Assembly (NCBI GenBank): GCA_959026535.1
Contig: CAUFMB010000007.1
Location: forward strand, 1 to 59,126
Length of the DNA: 59,126 nt
From: an uncultured Collinsella sp.
GTDB lineage: Bacteria; Actinomycetota; Coriobacteriia; Coriobacteriales; Coriobacteriaceae
Direction of reading: 5' to 3'
This document shows, piece by piece, positions 1 to 13,500 of the stretch. The notes beneath the pieces were generated by a model. That model was not told the DNA's origin and did not search any database. It was given only the letters and a program-made list of their open reading frames with translations. The position numbers were made by a program, and so were the translations under genes. Position 1 is the stretch's first letter. Each line of letters opens with the position of its first letter.

Positions 1-48
1 GCTGCGGGAACGGCCTGTCCGCCTAATGTGTTCGGCTGAGATCGGAAA

Positions 49-1401
49 TCAACCATGTGCGACAAACTGGCTGTGGGCCAGGCCGATCGCAAACGCCACC
101 ACGGCGACCGGCGCCCATGCGGCACCGATGTCCGCCAGCGGCAAAGCATCGAACGGCAGCCAGGCACCCGCAAAGAACGCATCGCGGACCGAGGTAATCA
201 CGCTCTGCACGGCGACCACGCCACCAACCCAAACCCACACCTGCGGATGCGCGTCACAAAAGCCGTGCGCCAGGCCCAAAAGCACCAGCACGATGGCAAC
301 GGGATACAGGGCGTTGAGCATAGGCACCGAGAACATAAGGATCACGTCGAGGCCTACGTTGGAAAGCACGCACGAAAACGCGGCGAACACAAAGGCGAGA
401 ATCGCGAAGGGGCGGCGCATGGCCTCCTCAGAAGCCTCCGCTCCCCCTTCGACCACATACGTCTCGCAGAAGTAACGCGAGCAGCAGCTGATGAGGCCAA
501 TGCACACGTTCATGCAGGCGAGGAAGAAGATTGCGAAGACCACGACCGTGCCGGCCAGCCCAAAGTGCATGGAAGCCGAACGAGCGAGGATGGCGGCGCC
601 GTTAGTCGCATCGGGCATCACGGTGCCGAGCTGCATACCGGCAAGGGCCAAGCCACAATAGATGATGGCCATGAGCACGCCGGCGATCACGCCGGAGCGC
701 GAAATTTCAAAAGCGACACGCTTGTCATCGGTCACGCCCAACTCGTGAATGGTCTCGGCGATGATGATGCCAAAGGCGAGCGACGCAAGCAGGTCCATGG
801 TCTGGTAGCCGGTCAAGAAGCCCTGGACCGCAGCGCCGGCATCATAGGGAGTTTGCGGGGCAGCAGCCGGTCCCAGAGGCGAGATCACGGCAGCACCTAC
901 GACCAGCACGATGAGCGCGATGAGCGCGGGGCCCGTAATGCGACCGAGCACGCGCGTGATGACGCCGGGGCGCAGCGTAAGCGCAAACGCGACGACGAAG
1001 AAGGCGACGGCAAACACCAGGCGAGCCGTATCGAGCGATACGCCCTCAGGCAGCAACGGCACCAGCATCTCGAAGGCTGTAGAGCTCGTGCGCGGAATGG
1101 CCAGGCACGGACCGATGGCCAGGTACACCGCCGCGACAAAGAACTCACCGAACTTGGGGTGCACACGACCGGCAAGCTCACGCGCCGTACCGGCAAGCGC
1201 CACAGCGATAAAGCCCATGACGGGCAGGCCAATGGCGGCAATCAGAAAGCCGAGCATGGCGACCGGCGTGGCAGAACCTGCCTGAAGCGCCAACAGCGGC
1301 GGAATAATCAAGTTGCCTGCGCCAAAGAGCATCGAGAATAGAGCGATGCCGACGGTAACGACATGGTCGGAGCGCAGGCCGCGCGGGGCGGATGAAGCCA
1401 T
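49..1401 (-). CDS. brnQ: Branched-chain amino acid:cation symporter (BrnQ family)
   Basis: The 450-residue product has about 12 hydrophobic segments and matches the LIV-II (BrnQ) family of Na+- or H+-coupled Leu/Ile/Val importers in length and pattern. The N-terminal stretch VGIALFSMLFGAGNLIIPP is the family hallmark. The reading frame is open further upstream, but the ATG at 1401 is preferred because AAAGGTGTG lies just before it and the extra upstream residues look like read-through of a GC-rich intergenic. The gene follows the giant surface-protein gene on the same strand, separated by a terminator, so it is probably a separate unit. Substrate range cannot be read from sequence. Confidence 0.9.
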   Translation of the reverse strand: MASSAPRGLRSDHVVTVGIALFSMLFGAGNLIIPPLLALQAGSATPVAMLGFLIAAIGLPVMGFIAVALAGTARELAGRVHPKFGEFFVAAVYLAIGPCLAIPRTSSTAFEMLVPLLPEGVSLDTARLVFAVAFFVVAFALTLRPGVITRVLGRITGPALIALIVLVVGAAVISPLGPAAAPQTPYDAGAAVQGFLTGYQTMDLLASLAFGIIIAETIHELGVTDDKRVAFEISRSGVIAGVLMAIIYCGLALAGMQLGTVMPDATNGAAILARSASMHFGLAGTVVVFAIFFLACMNVCIGLISCCSRYFCETYVVEGGAEASEEAMRRPFAILAFVFAAFSCVLSNVGLDVILMFSVPMLNALYPVAIVLVLLGLAHGFCDAHPQVWVWVGGVVAVQSVITSVRDAFFAGAWLPFDALPLADIGAAWAPVAVVAFAIGLAHSQFVAHG

Positions 1402-1420
1402 AGGCACACCTTTCGGGTCG

Positions 1421-1453
1421 AAACAAAAACGGGACGGGCAAAATACCCGTCCC
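1421..1453 (-). terminator. Intrinsic terminator after the giant surface-protein gene
   Basis: On the minus strand an 8-bp perfect stem (GGGACGGG / CCCGTCCC, 7-nt loop) is followed by GTTTTTGTTT. It lies 66 bp past the stop codon of the surface-protein gene and before the brnQ start, so it should insulate the two. Confidence 0.8.
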
Positions 1454-1519
1454 GCAAGTATAAACGCTTGAGCAGGCCAGATGATGCAAAGTATCAATCT
1501 GGTTGCCCCTTTAGAGCTG

Positions 1520-4500
1520 CTACGCGTCAGAGCGACGACGGCGCAGCAGCTCGAGCCCCAGCGCGACAAGCGCAACAGCACCCGCGGCCACAGCGACAGC
1601 CAACGGCGCACGATCGCCCGTATCGGCGAGCTGCTGAGCGCTCGACTTGGAAGACTCCTTCCTGCCGGAGTTTTCCGCGCCCGATGCCTTTGCCTTATCG
1701 GCTGCGGAGTCATCCGAGCTACCGGGTTTTGTCGGATCCTTTGAATCCGGCTGGTCGGAATCGGGCGTTCCGGGCTTTTCCGGCTCTGGCTTACTCGGGT
1801 TGTCAGGCTCGGGCTTATCCGGGTTTTCCGGGTCCGGCTTGTCCGGCTGATCAGGCTCCGGTTTATCGGGCTCAGGCTTGCCCGGCTCCGGCTGGTCAGG
1901 CTGGTCGGGCTCGGGCTTGTCCGGATCGGGAACCACCGGGTCCGGGTTGACAGGCTCCTGCTTCTTCACCGTCAGCGTACCGGGCTCAACCGTGACATCA
2001 AAGTTCGGGTCGGTGACCGTCGCCTCGATCTGGTACTCGCCCGCCGGGGAACTCTCATCGGCGACGCAGGAGTACTCGACCTTCACGCCCGAGGTATCGG
2101 CCGAGCTCTTTAGGCTTGAGGTAAAGGCGGGATTCATCTCCCCCTCGAAGCGTTCAGCATCGTCGACCTTCACCTTAAGCTTCGCCGGCGCAATCTTGAA
2201 CTTGCGCGAGGCGGCGCCGATATACCCGTTGCTTCGCAGCGTGGCAACGGCGCGATACGTGCCCGCATCGGTCGGGGCCTCACTCGACGAACAATGCGTG
2301 CCGCCCGTCCTGTAATACCTAACCCTCAGGTCACCTTCGCAGGCCTTGGGAACCCCCGTGACCTCGGGCGCCTGGGCGTCACCGCTATAGACGAAGTCGC
2401 CGCCTGCAAATGCGAGCTCGACCCGCTTCGCCTGAACGACCAGAACGAAGTGCGCGGTCACGGTCTTGTCCTGAGCGTCCTTGCACGTGATGTCAAAGGT
2501 AGACACTCCGGCCTTGGACGGGACGCCCGAGAGCGTCAGACCGCCCGCTGTGCGGGTGAGCTTAAACCCGTCGGGGAGCTTAGCGTCGTCCCACGCGTAC
2601 TCATACGGAGCTTCGCCACCCGCGGCACCCGAAATCGTCGCGCGATACGTGCTATGCGCGCGTGCGACCGGCAGCAGACCGCCGTTGAACACGAGGGCAT
2701 CCCGGGGCACAACGGAAACGACAGCGCGATCGCTTTCCACCTGCGCCTCGGTGCCGAGATAGCGCTGGGTGACGCGGCAGAAATACTCGCCGGCGCAATA
2801 GTCATCAAGGTTCTCAATGAGGAGTGTCTCCCCCGTCTCGCCCCCGAGCGCCACGGCCTCGCCTCCCACCATGTGGAACCATTGATAGGACAGTTCGACA
2901 ACAGTGGCAGAACCCGTGGACGAGGACGCGTGGTCGAGGACGCCCTTGCCCGCCTCGGCAGCAACCGAGAGCACAACAGCATCGCCCTCGTGGGCATTCG
3001 CGTCCTGTGGCTGCGCGATCACCTTCGGAGCGTCCGCTTTCGCGAACTCGAACGTAATCTCGTGCGACGCAGTGACGCCACTCAGCGTGACCTCGCACGC
3101 TCCGCCCTCATAGCCGGAGATATCGAGATCGATGGCCTTGTCCGAGCCGGCTTCCGTGACCGTCACCCGCTCGAGGTAGCAGTCCTCGTCAGGCATCGCC
3201 GAGAGCGTCACGTCGCCGCCGGAATCAACGGTGACGGAAGCGTTGTCGACCGATCCGTTGACCGCCTTTGTCGTCACCTCAAAGCGTTCGGGCTTGTTCG
3301 GGTTATCGGGCTCGGGGTTGTCCGGATCGGGATTATCAGGATCAGGCTTGGGGCCCGGATCAGGGTTATCGGGCTCCGGATTATCCGGGTCGGGGTTAGG
3401 ACCAGGATCAGGCTGATCGGGATCCGGGTTGTCCGGGTCCGGAACCACCGGGTCGGGATCGACGGGCTCCTGCTTCTTTTTCACCGTCAGCGTTCCGGGC
3501 ACGACCTCGACATCGAAGTTCGGGTCGGTGACCGTCGCACCGATCTGGTACTCGCCAGCAGGAGAGCTCTCATCGGCATCGCAGGAGTACTCGACCTTCA
3601 CGCCCGAAGTGTCAACCGCACTCTCTAGGCTCGAGGCAAACGCTGGGTTCGCCTCCCCCTCGAAGCGCTCGGCGTCGTCAGCCTTCACCTTGAGCTTTGC
3701 CGGAGCGATCTCGAACTCACAGGCAGCGGCACCGGCGTAACCATGGCTTCGCAACGTTACCACAGCGCGGTACGTGCCGGCATCAGTCGGGGCCTCCGTC
3801 GAGGAATATTGCGTGCTTCCGGTACCGAAGTACCAGACCTTAAGGTCGCCTTTGCAGACCTTGGGGGCACCGGAAACTTCGGGCGCCTGCGGCGCACCAT
3901 TAAAGGTAAAGTCGCCATCCGTGAACGATAGCTTTACGCGCTTTGCCTGGACAACGAGCGCAAAGGAGGCAGTCACGGCCTCGCCACGGGCATCCGTGCA
4001 CGTGATATCGAAGGTGGAAACGCCCGTCCTGGACGGAACACCGGAGAGCGTCAGGCCGCCCGAAGTACGGGAGAGCTTGAACCCGTCGGGGAGCTTCGTC
4101 TTATCCCATGCGTACTCGTATGGAGCCTTGCCGCCCGTGGCCCCGGCAATCGTTGCGAGGTACGTGCTGTGGGTGCTCGCTGCAGGCAGCAGGTCGCCGT
4201 TAAACACAAGGGTGTCCCACGGCACGATGGAGACGGAGGCACAATCACTGTCCGTCTGCTTCTCAATACCAAGGTAGTGCTGAGTAATGCGGCAGAAATA
4301 CTCGCCGGCCTGCTCGCCATCGAGGTCCGCGAGCGAGAGCGTCTCCCCCGTCTCGCCCTCGAGCGCCACGGCCTCGCCATCCACCATGCGGAACCACTGA
4401 TAGGAAAGCTCAATCTCGGCAGCGCAACCCGTGGACGAGGCCGCGTGATCGTCGACGTTCTTGCCTGCCTCGGCCGCAACCGAGAGCACAGCCGAATCGC

Positions 4501-7500
4501 CCTCATGGACGCTTACGTCCTGCGGCTGCGCGACCACACGCGGAGCGTCCGCCTTCGCAAACTCGAACGTGACCTCCTGCGATGCGGTGACATCGCTCAA
4601 CGTGACCTCGTACGCCCCGCCCTTGTAATCAGAAATGTCGAGGTCAACGGTCGCATCCGAGCCTGCCTGCGCGACCGTCACGCGCTCGAGGTAGCAGCCC
4701 TCGTCGGGCGTCGCCGAGAGGATCGCGTCCCCGCCCTCAACAACCGAAACCGAAGCATTGTCGACCGAACCGTTGACTGCCTTCGCCGTCACCTTGTAGT
4801 GCTCGGGCTTCTTCTTGACCGTCAGCGTGCCGGGGTCGACTGCGACATCATAGTTCGGATCGGCGACCGCCGCGTCGATCTGGTACTCACCCGCCGGCGA
4901 TTTCTCATTCGCCGAGCAGAAGTACGTAACCTTTACGTCCGACGTGTCGCAACGACTCACCAAGCTGGAGGTAAACTCGGGGTTCTTCTGACCCTCAAAG
5001 CGCTCGGCATCGTCGACCTTCACCAGTAACTGGGCAGGTGCAACGGAAACCGTCAACTCGACGTCCTCGGCGGCAAGATAGTTACGCGAGGCAGCGGCAT
5101 GGGCGACAACATGCGCCGTACCGGCGGCCTTCACCGTCGCACAGCGTCCCTTAATCGAAACCGGGCTCGCATCGTCATCGGAATCGACCAGCTCAAAGCT
5201 CACGGGAGTCTGGGCAACGTTGTTAAACACAATGGGGTCTCCACCGTACACACCCGAATAGCTCGTCGTTCCCGTAATGACCTGGCTTGCCTTTGCAATC
5301 GAGAACTCGGCGGACTTTTTACCCTGATAGTTGGGGTCAGTCACCTTAACCGTGACGCGGTAGTTGCCACTGTCGCACAGCTCCAGCGCCGTCGGACCAT
5401 AGGACGTTCCATCTATGCCGCGATAGGTAACGGAATAGGCAGACGCATCAAGGCCGGCAACCGCAACCGCCGCACCGTGTCGTGCGCCATCGTATGTCAC
5501 ATCAGACGTCTCGATCGAAATATCGACCGGGGCCTTCTCAATCGTGAAGTCACAGGAGGCATTACCGACATATCCCTTGGCGTCGAGCGTCACCACCGCA
5601 CGATACGTGCCGGCATCCACCGGCGCCTGATCCGACGAGTAATGCGTATCGCCCGTGCCAACATAGGTCAGTTTGACATCGTCCTCGCAACCCTCGGGCA
5701 CACCCGAAAGCTCCGGGGCCTGCGCCGTCGCGTTATAGACAAAGCTCTGGCCTTCAAACGCGAGCGATGGTTCCTTCGCCTTCACGACCAGCACAAAATG
5801 CGCTACGCGCTTATTACCCAGGTCATCGGTGCACGAAATCTTAAAGCGACAAACACCCGTAGCCGCAGGCACGCCCGAGAGCACCAAGGCACCCGATCCG
5901 TCATCTGCCAGCGTCAGCCGCATGCCCTCAGGAACCTCAACATCATCCAAGTTATACGCATACGGTGCCTTGCCGCCCGTAGCGCCGGCAATCTGCGCAC
6001 GGTATTCATCGTGAGCGGTCGCCACCGGCAGCACACGCCCGTTAAATACAAGCGTTTCTCGGGGCACGATGGATACCTTCGCATGTTCGGTATCCGTCTT
6101 TGTCACCGTGCCCAGGTAGCTCTGCGTAATGCGGCAGAAGTACTCGCCCTCGCCCTCGCTATCGAGTTGGGCAATCGAGAGGGCCTCCCCCGTCTCGCCC
6201 TTCAGCGCCACCGCCTTGCCACCATCGTCAGACATGCGATACCACTGGTAGCTCAGCTTGACGTCTGCAGCGGATCCAGATGACACGGCCGCATGGACGC
6301 GAACGTTGCGCCCCGCCTCGGCGGCGACCGAAAGTTCAACCGGATCGCCCTCGTAAGCACTCGCATCCTGCGGCTGCGCAAGGACCTGTGGAGCCGCTGC
6401 CTTCGCGAATTCGAACGTGACCTTTTGCGGAGCACTCACGCCACTCAGTGTGACCTCGTACGCCCCACCCTTATAGTCGGAAATATCAAGGTCATAGGCA
6501 TTGCCGGCCGAACCGTCATCACCTGCCTCTTCGGCAACGGTCACGCGCGTCAGGTAGCAGCCCTCATCGGGCGTCGCCGAAAGCGTCACCTTGCCATCCG
6601 TAGCGACCAAAGCAGACTCCGGATCAACCGATCCGTTGACCGCTCGGGCCGTCACCTTGTACTTAGGCGCCTCCGCAAAGCGCGCCTCGACGGTCATGTT
6701 GTCCTCGGGGACAAACGTCCAGGTAGCATCCGTGCTCAGCGGCTCACCGCCCAACGACCCGTCGTCATTGCGCGCATACCACCCATCAAACACATAGCCC
6801 GCATCGGGAACGGCAGTCAGGGTCGTGGACTCACCGTTCTCGACTTCGTTGGTCACGGCATAGCCCAGAGATTCGTCCTCGGAGGAGCCCTCGACGTGTC
6901 CGCCCTGACGCGAATCCACCACTGTAACCGTCATCGACGCCCGCTCATAAACGGCCGTAAAAGTACGGTTGCCAAACACCACGCGGTTGATCACCGGCGT
7001 AAATCCCACAGGCATGCCGTTCTCGTCGACCCAGTATTTAAACTTCCAACCCTCGTGCGGCACGGTAAACATAATCGCCGCGGAGTGGTAGGAGCCGCCG
7101 GTACCAAGCGCAACCATGCTAAAGCCCGCGCCCTTGGGATACGTAGCGACCTGAACATCGCAGCCCGTCTCATAGAACACGGCCGTGAGCTGCCTGTTCT
7201 CTTTGGCGGTACCGATATAGAATGCGCTGTAGCTCACCGTGACACCCGCATCGTCGACCCAATGCGAGAAGTGGTACTTCTTCCACGGGATCGCGATCGC
7301 CATAAACATGTCGCCCCTGTCGTACGACCTGCTACCGGCAGGAATGCCGTCGACCAGAAGGGCCGTACCGCGGAAGATGGACGAGCCGGTGACGGTAATG
7401 GTCACCTGTCCATCGGATTCGAACTGCGCGTAGTACGTTATGCCTTGCGTGGCGGTCACATCGAGGGTCGTTGCGGTCTCGACAATCGAGGTGCCCTCCT

Positions 7501-10500
7501 TATCGGTGCTCCAGCCCACAAAGCGATAGCCCATACCGGCAACAGCGGTCAGCTCCACCTGATCGCCCACGGCAATGCTACCGCTGCCCGTAACACGGCA
7601 GCCCCTGTTCGAAGCCTTGTCCTTCACCACGACCTCGCCCGTAACGATCACCTCGTACGGATCGGCAAACACGGCCTGGAGCTCCAACGTATCGTCCTCG
7701 AGCCCCTCGACCATATCCTTGTCGAGCTTAACCCAGCAATGGGCGTCGCAGCTCAGCAGCGACTTGTTGCCCTCGGCATCCAGGACATACCAACCGGCAA
7801 ATCGCTTGGTACCCATAGGCGTAGCGTTGAGTTCGACCGTATCCCCGAATTGATAGGAGCCCTCGCCGCTCAGGGTGCTAACGCTATCGTCACTCGCGCT
7901 CAAAACGACCTGATAGGACTTAGGCGTAAAGGTCGCCGTATAGGTGGCGTCACCCGTAACCTTAACGGTATAGTCGGCGTTCTCGCTGACTGTCTCGCCC
8001 TTGTCGTCCGTCCAACCCGCAAACGAATACCCGGTGTTGGCGATTGCACGAAGCGTTGCGCGGTCGCCGGCCTCATAGCCACCAAAGCCGCTCACGGCTC
8101 CGCCCTCGGCAGGCGAAGCAACGGTATGCACGACATACGAACCCGACGCAAAGACGGCATAGAGCGACGTATCCTCACGCACGGTAAATCGATAGGTTTT
8201 CTTGGAGCTCACGCATGTGCCGTTACGGAACCAGCCCACAAAAGCCGTATCCTCGGCGGTGACCGCACGCACGGTTGCGACCTGTCCGGCGGCATACGTC
8301 CCCGCTCCCTCGACCGAGCCCATGCTCTCTTCGCACGAGACGTCCACCGTGTATTGTTTTGCCGAGAACACGGCTTGGAGCGTCGTGTCAGACGTCGGCA
8401 CCACGTGATAGGTGCTGTCACGGCTTACCACGGCGCCCGAGGCATCGGCCCAATACTCAAACGCATAGCCCGAAAGCGCATGCGCGGTCAGCGTGGCGGC
8501 GTGCCCCGCCTCAACGGTACCTGTACCCTCGACCCAGCCGGCGACGCTCGATTCGACCAGCGAACCGGTGCCGGAATCGACTACCGTCGTGGCGTCGACT
8601 TCATAGCTTTTTGCCATAAAGCGAGCGACGTGCACATGGGTGCGCTCCTGATGGCAGGTGAACTCCGCATCGGCAGACTCAAACGTGCCGTCGGCCGTAT
8701 ACCAACCAGTAAAGACGTAACCGGGATTGGGCGTCGCCTTAAGGGCAACCTCCGCGCCGCGGTCGGCAAGGATTCGGTTCGCCTTGACGGTGCCGCCCTC
8801 CGCGGGATCGGCGAGGGGCACGCAGACGGCATCGATAGGCACAAAGGCAGCAGTAATAACGCAATGCCCGGTTTTACCGCGAGCCTTCGCAACCAACGAG
8901 GTCTCGTGCTTAAGGCTCTTCAGGCGACCATTAACGTACCAACCCCGGAACAAAAAGCCCGGATGGGCTTTAGCCGTTAGGGCAAGGGTCTCCCCCAGCT
9001 TGAATTTGTCGGTCGTAGGCTTCACCACGATCCCGTTGCACGTCACGGTACCGCCGAGCCACGAATCGGCCGTCACCATAACCTCGGGCTTTGAGTCGGT
9101 AAAGATCGCGGTATAGGCATCGCTCTTGGTAACCTTAACGACCAGCTCGGCAGTGTCGTACTCCTTACCGGAGTCATCCTTCCAATGTTCAAAGCGGTAG
9201 CCGTCGTTGGCCTTCGCCTTGAGCATCACCGTGTCGCCGTATCCGCAGGTGACCGAAGATGCCCCGGGGTGTCCCTCGATCTCTACCGTGCCGCGCTCAA
9301 CGAAGGTCTTCTTTGCCTTCGCCGTCACGGTATACGTGTTTTCCTCAAACACCGCACGCACCGTGCATTCCGCGTCCTCGGGATAGAACTCGAGGTAGCT
9401 GGGGTCGGTGCCCAAAAGCAGGTCCGTCTTGGCGTCATACCAGCCCTTAAAGGTAAATTGTTTGCTCGCCTCGGCCGTGAGCTCAATGGACAGTGTGGCA
9501 GGCTCGCCCTTCATGCAGTAGCCCTCGCCATGCACCAAATATTTGCCCGCCATGGCCGCGGCAGGCTCAACGACAACGTCCACCTTGCAGGCACGCGTAA
9601 ACTTCGCCTGGATCACGCAGTCGGTAATGGGCTCAAAGGTATAGGAGCGCTCGCTCGACACCAGCGTCGAGGTGGCATCCGAGCCGCCGTTGCTCAAATA
9701 CCAACCGTCAAAGATATAGCCCTCGGATGGCGTGGCCTCCGCGGTCACGCGCTCGCCTTCGGGAACCTCGAGGACCATGCCGGCAGTCTCTCCACGCTTC
9801 AGCGTAACAGTGCCGCCCTCGAGCGGGTCGGCCTCGGCACGCACGGTATGCGTATCCCTGCCGTCCATCACGGCCTCGATCCGGGCATTGCCGTTGACGC
9901 GGTATTCGCAAACTTCCTGCTTGTTAGCAATCGTGATGCCCTGCGCATCGGTTTCGCGCCACTCCACAAACCGGTACGTCTTCTCCGGATTGTCGGGGCG
10001 CACCTTAGGCCGCATCGTAAACGTGAGAATGTCCCCATCCTTCGCGCGAACCTTGCCATCCACGACCGGCACGCCATCGCACAGTACCTCGGCGCTGTCG
10101 AGGGGATCGGTGTTTACCAGAATGGTCTTATCCGCCTTGCGGAAGCGTGCAACCAGATGGCGATCAACCTCGGCCTTAAAGATATACGTACGCTCGGGCG
10201 AAACCTCAATGCCGTCCTCAAACCATCCCACAAAGGCATAGTCGGGGCCCTCGCTCGCGGTGACCATGGCCTGGTCGCCACGCGTAATGCTCTGCGTCAC
10301 GGGGCTTGCGGTGCAGCCTGTCGAAAAATCGGCCTGAATGCCATCGGCTTCGGCGACCGCCGTGACCTCGACTTTTTTCTCAAAGACGGCCGTCATCTTT
10401 ACGACCTCGGGCGTCAGGTCCGTGATGGTCATCGTCTTGAGAGGAGATGTCGAGACCTCAACGCCGTCCTCTTTCCAGCATACGAAGCGATAGCCGGGAT

Positions 10501-13500
10501 TGGCGACAGCCTCCAGCGTTGCGACCGTCCCCTCATAGTGGATACCGCCTCCGGTAACGACGCCGCCAACCTCGGGCTGCGCGGTGGCAATAATTTCGAT
10601 CTTGTGGTCGCCATGAGGCTTGGGCTTCTTGTGGTCGTCGATGATGTCTTTAATCTCCTTGAGCACCTTGGTGCCCACAGCGGCAACATCCTCGATGTTG
10701 TCGGCCATACCGATCTCGATTACCGCATCGGCCGCGATGGGGTCGACGATCTCGTCCAGCCCATACATGGTAGCGAGGACGGCCGCAGCCGTAATCGCGG
10801 CGATGAGCGCGGCCTTAAGCGCCGCGAGTGACTCGTCGGGGTCAGTCGCCTCGCGGAAATGCGCGGCATACTGCACATCCCCCTCGAGCACAAACGTGTA
10901 GGACGGACCATCGTCGCCGGTAAAGACAACATTGCCGAGGGCATCGGTCGCGTAGTCAAACACATAGCCAGGCATTGGCACCGCCACGACCGTTACGCGC
11001 GACCCAATACCGTAAAGACCGGTAGAGAGAAACTGTCCGAGCGGCTGCCCGTTCTCATCGACCCCGTCCACACTCAGCACAACGCTCGCCTGCGGAGCGC
11101 AGTAGCGCGGCGTGATCTCGATCCTAGCATCAGTCTTGTCCTCGGACACAATCGCGTCCGCCTTGTCCACCGTATAGGTAAAGTCGAGCTGATCGCTCAC
11201 GGCGTACGCATCATCGCCCTCGCCCAGATACCAGCCCAGGAACAACGCGTTATCCGTGGCGGCGGAAAGGTCGACCGTCTCGCCGGCATTGCGATAGCAG
11301 TTTTGAGCGGTAACACTCAGATGCGCAAAGTCCTGTGACGAATCGGTCGCCTGTGCATCGTTGATATGCACCGCATAGTCCTTGAGCTTAAAGCGAGCCT
11401 CGAGGGACAGGTCCTTATCTGGCGTAAACGTGTAAACCGGCTCCTTGGAGATGTACTTGCCGGACTCGGTGTCATACCAGCCCTTAAACGTGATGTTGTC
11501 GTTGAGCATCCCCAAAGCACCGGCATCGAGCGTGACCTCGGCACCTGCATCGATCGTAATCGTGCCGGAAACATCGGGAAGCTCAACGCCGTCCATCAGC
11601 TTGCGTTCGCCCTTATCGATTTTTTGGGCATAGGAGATCTGGAACGATGTCGGCGTGGGTTTCTTAAGCTGTAGCGTGCCCTTGGTCTGGGTTTCAAAAT
11701 GCGAATATCCGTCGTCATACACGAGCTTTACGGGCTGTCCGTCCATCGACTCATCGAAGACGTCGCCGTCGCGGGGGGTGGCCGTAAGGTACTCGCCGAG
11801 CTCTTCCTGTATGAGGGCCTCGTAGTCCCAAATCGATACCGAATGCGGGTAATCGAGCTCGATGTTCATGCCCTCGAGCGAAATGGTCTCCCCCGTCTCA
11901 TAGGTCATGTTGTTGGGGTCGCATGATATCTCAACGTTCTCGAGCACCTTGCCCACCGGGACGGGCAGGCAGCCATTGCATCTCTCCCAAACAGCCTTGG
12001 GATGTCCGTTAGCATACTTCGGAATCATCTTGGCGGGGACCATGACGGTCATGTTGTATTTGGGGAACGTGTCGGTGTTAATGAGCACCGCATGGTTGCA
12101 CCCAAAGAACACGGTCTCGAGATTGGTACTGCCAAACGCCTTTTCCGGCAACTCCTCGATTTTGGAATTATATGGCAGCGTCAGCCCGCCGCTCAAGTCG
12201 GTACCGTAGAAGCAGGTGTGGCCAAGCGTTTCGACCGTTGTGTTGCTCTCGAGCCCTGTGGTGGCAAGGTTCGAGCAGAACCTGAACGCGCAAACGCCAA
12301 TCGCTGTAATGGAGGTATTCTTGTCCAGGCCGGTATCGGTCAGAGCCTTGCAGCCTTCGTAGGCTCTGTCGGGAATCGATGTGAGGCCGACAACCTTGTC
12401 GAGCCCCGTGGCCACCAGCCCACTGTCGGCAAATGCGGCATAGCCCATCGAGCTAATGGTAGTAGTCTCGCTGATGTTCAGGCTCGTAAGCGACTTGCAG
12501 CCATAGAATGCCTCTTTCCCGATGGTACCGATGGTCATGCCGGAAAGGCTGATATCGGTGAGATCCGGGCAGTTATAGAAAGCGTGCAGTCCAATTTTAG
12601 AAATGGAGCTATTCTCAAAGCGCACTGAACGCAGATTGGTAGAGTCGGCGCAGAGCTGTGCGTCGACTTCATCAACCCCGTAATCGACAATCAAATTCGT
12701 TACCATTCGACCGTCGACGGAGTTCTCGCGCGGGCTGTTCTCATCGATTTCTACCGTAAGATTTCCGTTTGCATCACACGGATACAGATAGTAGTTGGGC
12801 ATGAGCTTGGCATACTCGTAGGCCGCCTGCTGCAGGTTGTCCTTGCTGTACGCAACAAGGCGCGTGTAGCCATCGTCATACACCAGCTGTATGGGTTCTC
12901 CGTCCATCGACTCGTCGAAGACATCACCATCGCAGGGGGTCGCCGTAAGGTATTCGCCGAGTTCGTCCTTTATGAGCGCTTCGTAGTCGCTATCCATCGT
13001 CGAATGAGGATATTGAAACGTGACGCTCATGCCCTCGAGCGAAATGGTGTCACCCTGCTGATAGGTCATCTTGTCGGGATCACGCGAGACCTTAATCTTT
13101 TGAAGCATCTTGCCCACGGGGACGGGCAGGCTACCATTGCAACTCTCCCAAACCTCTTTGGGGCGACCGCTTGCGTATTGCGAAACCATCTTGGCAGGGA
13201 CCATGACAGTCATGTTTTGCTTGGGGAACGTGGTGGAATTAATGAGCACCACATGGTCGCATCCAAAGTACACAGTTTCAAGCTTAGAGCCATAGAACGC
13301 ACGACTCGGCAGTTCCTCGATCTTGGAATAAAGGGGCAGCGTCAGCCCGCCGCTCATATTGGTCCCGGAGAAACAGCCTTCGCGAAGCGTCTTGATCGTC
13401 GTATTGTTCTCGAGTCCCGTCGTCGCAAGGCGAGAGCAGTTTTTGAACGCATTAACGCCGATTGATGTGATAGATGTGTTCCCTCCCAGACCGGTATCGG

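Noticed and set aside
3290..3475. Tandem repeats in the giant gene as a CRISPR array
   Set aside because: The units are short in-frame Pro/Asp codon repeats within a continuous reading frame, without spacers.
6293..8980. An 895-codon plus-strand ORF opposite the giant surface-protein gene, and similar long opposite-strand frames elsewhere
   Set aside because: They lie antisense to clear genes in GC-rich DNA, lack ribosome sites and have compositions unlike real proteins.
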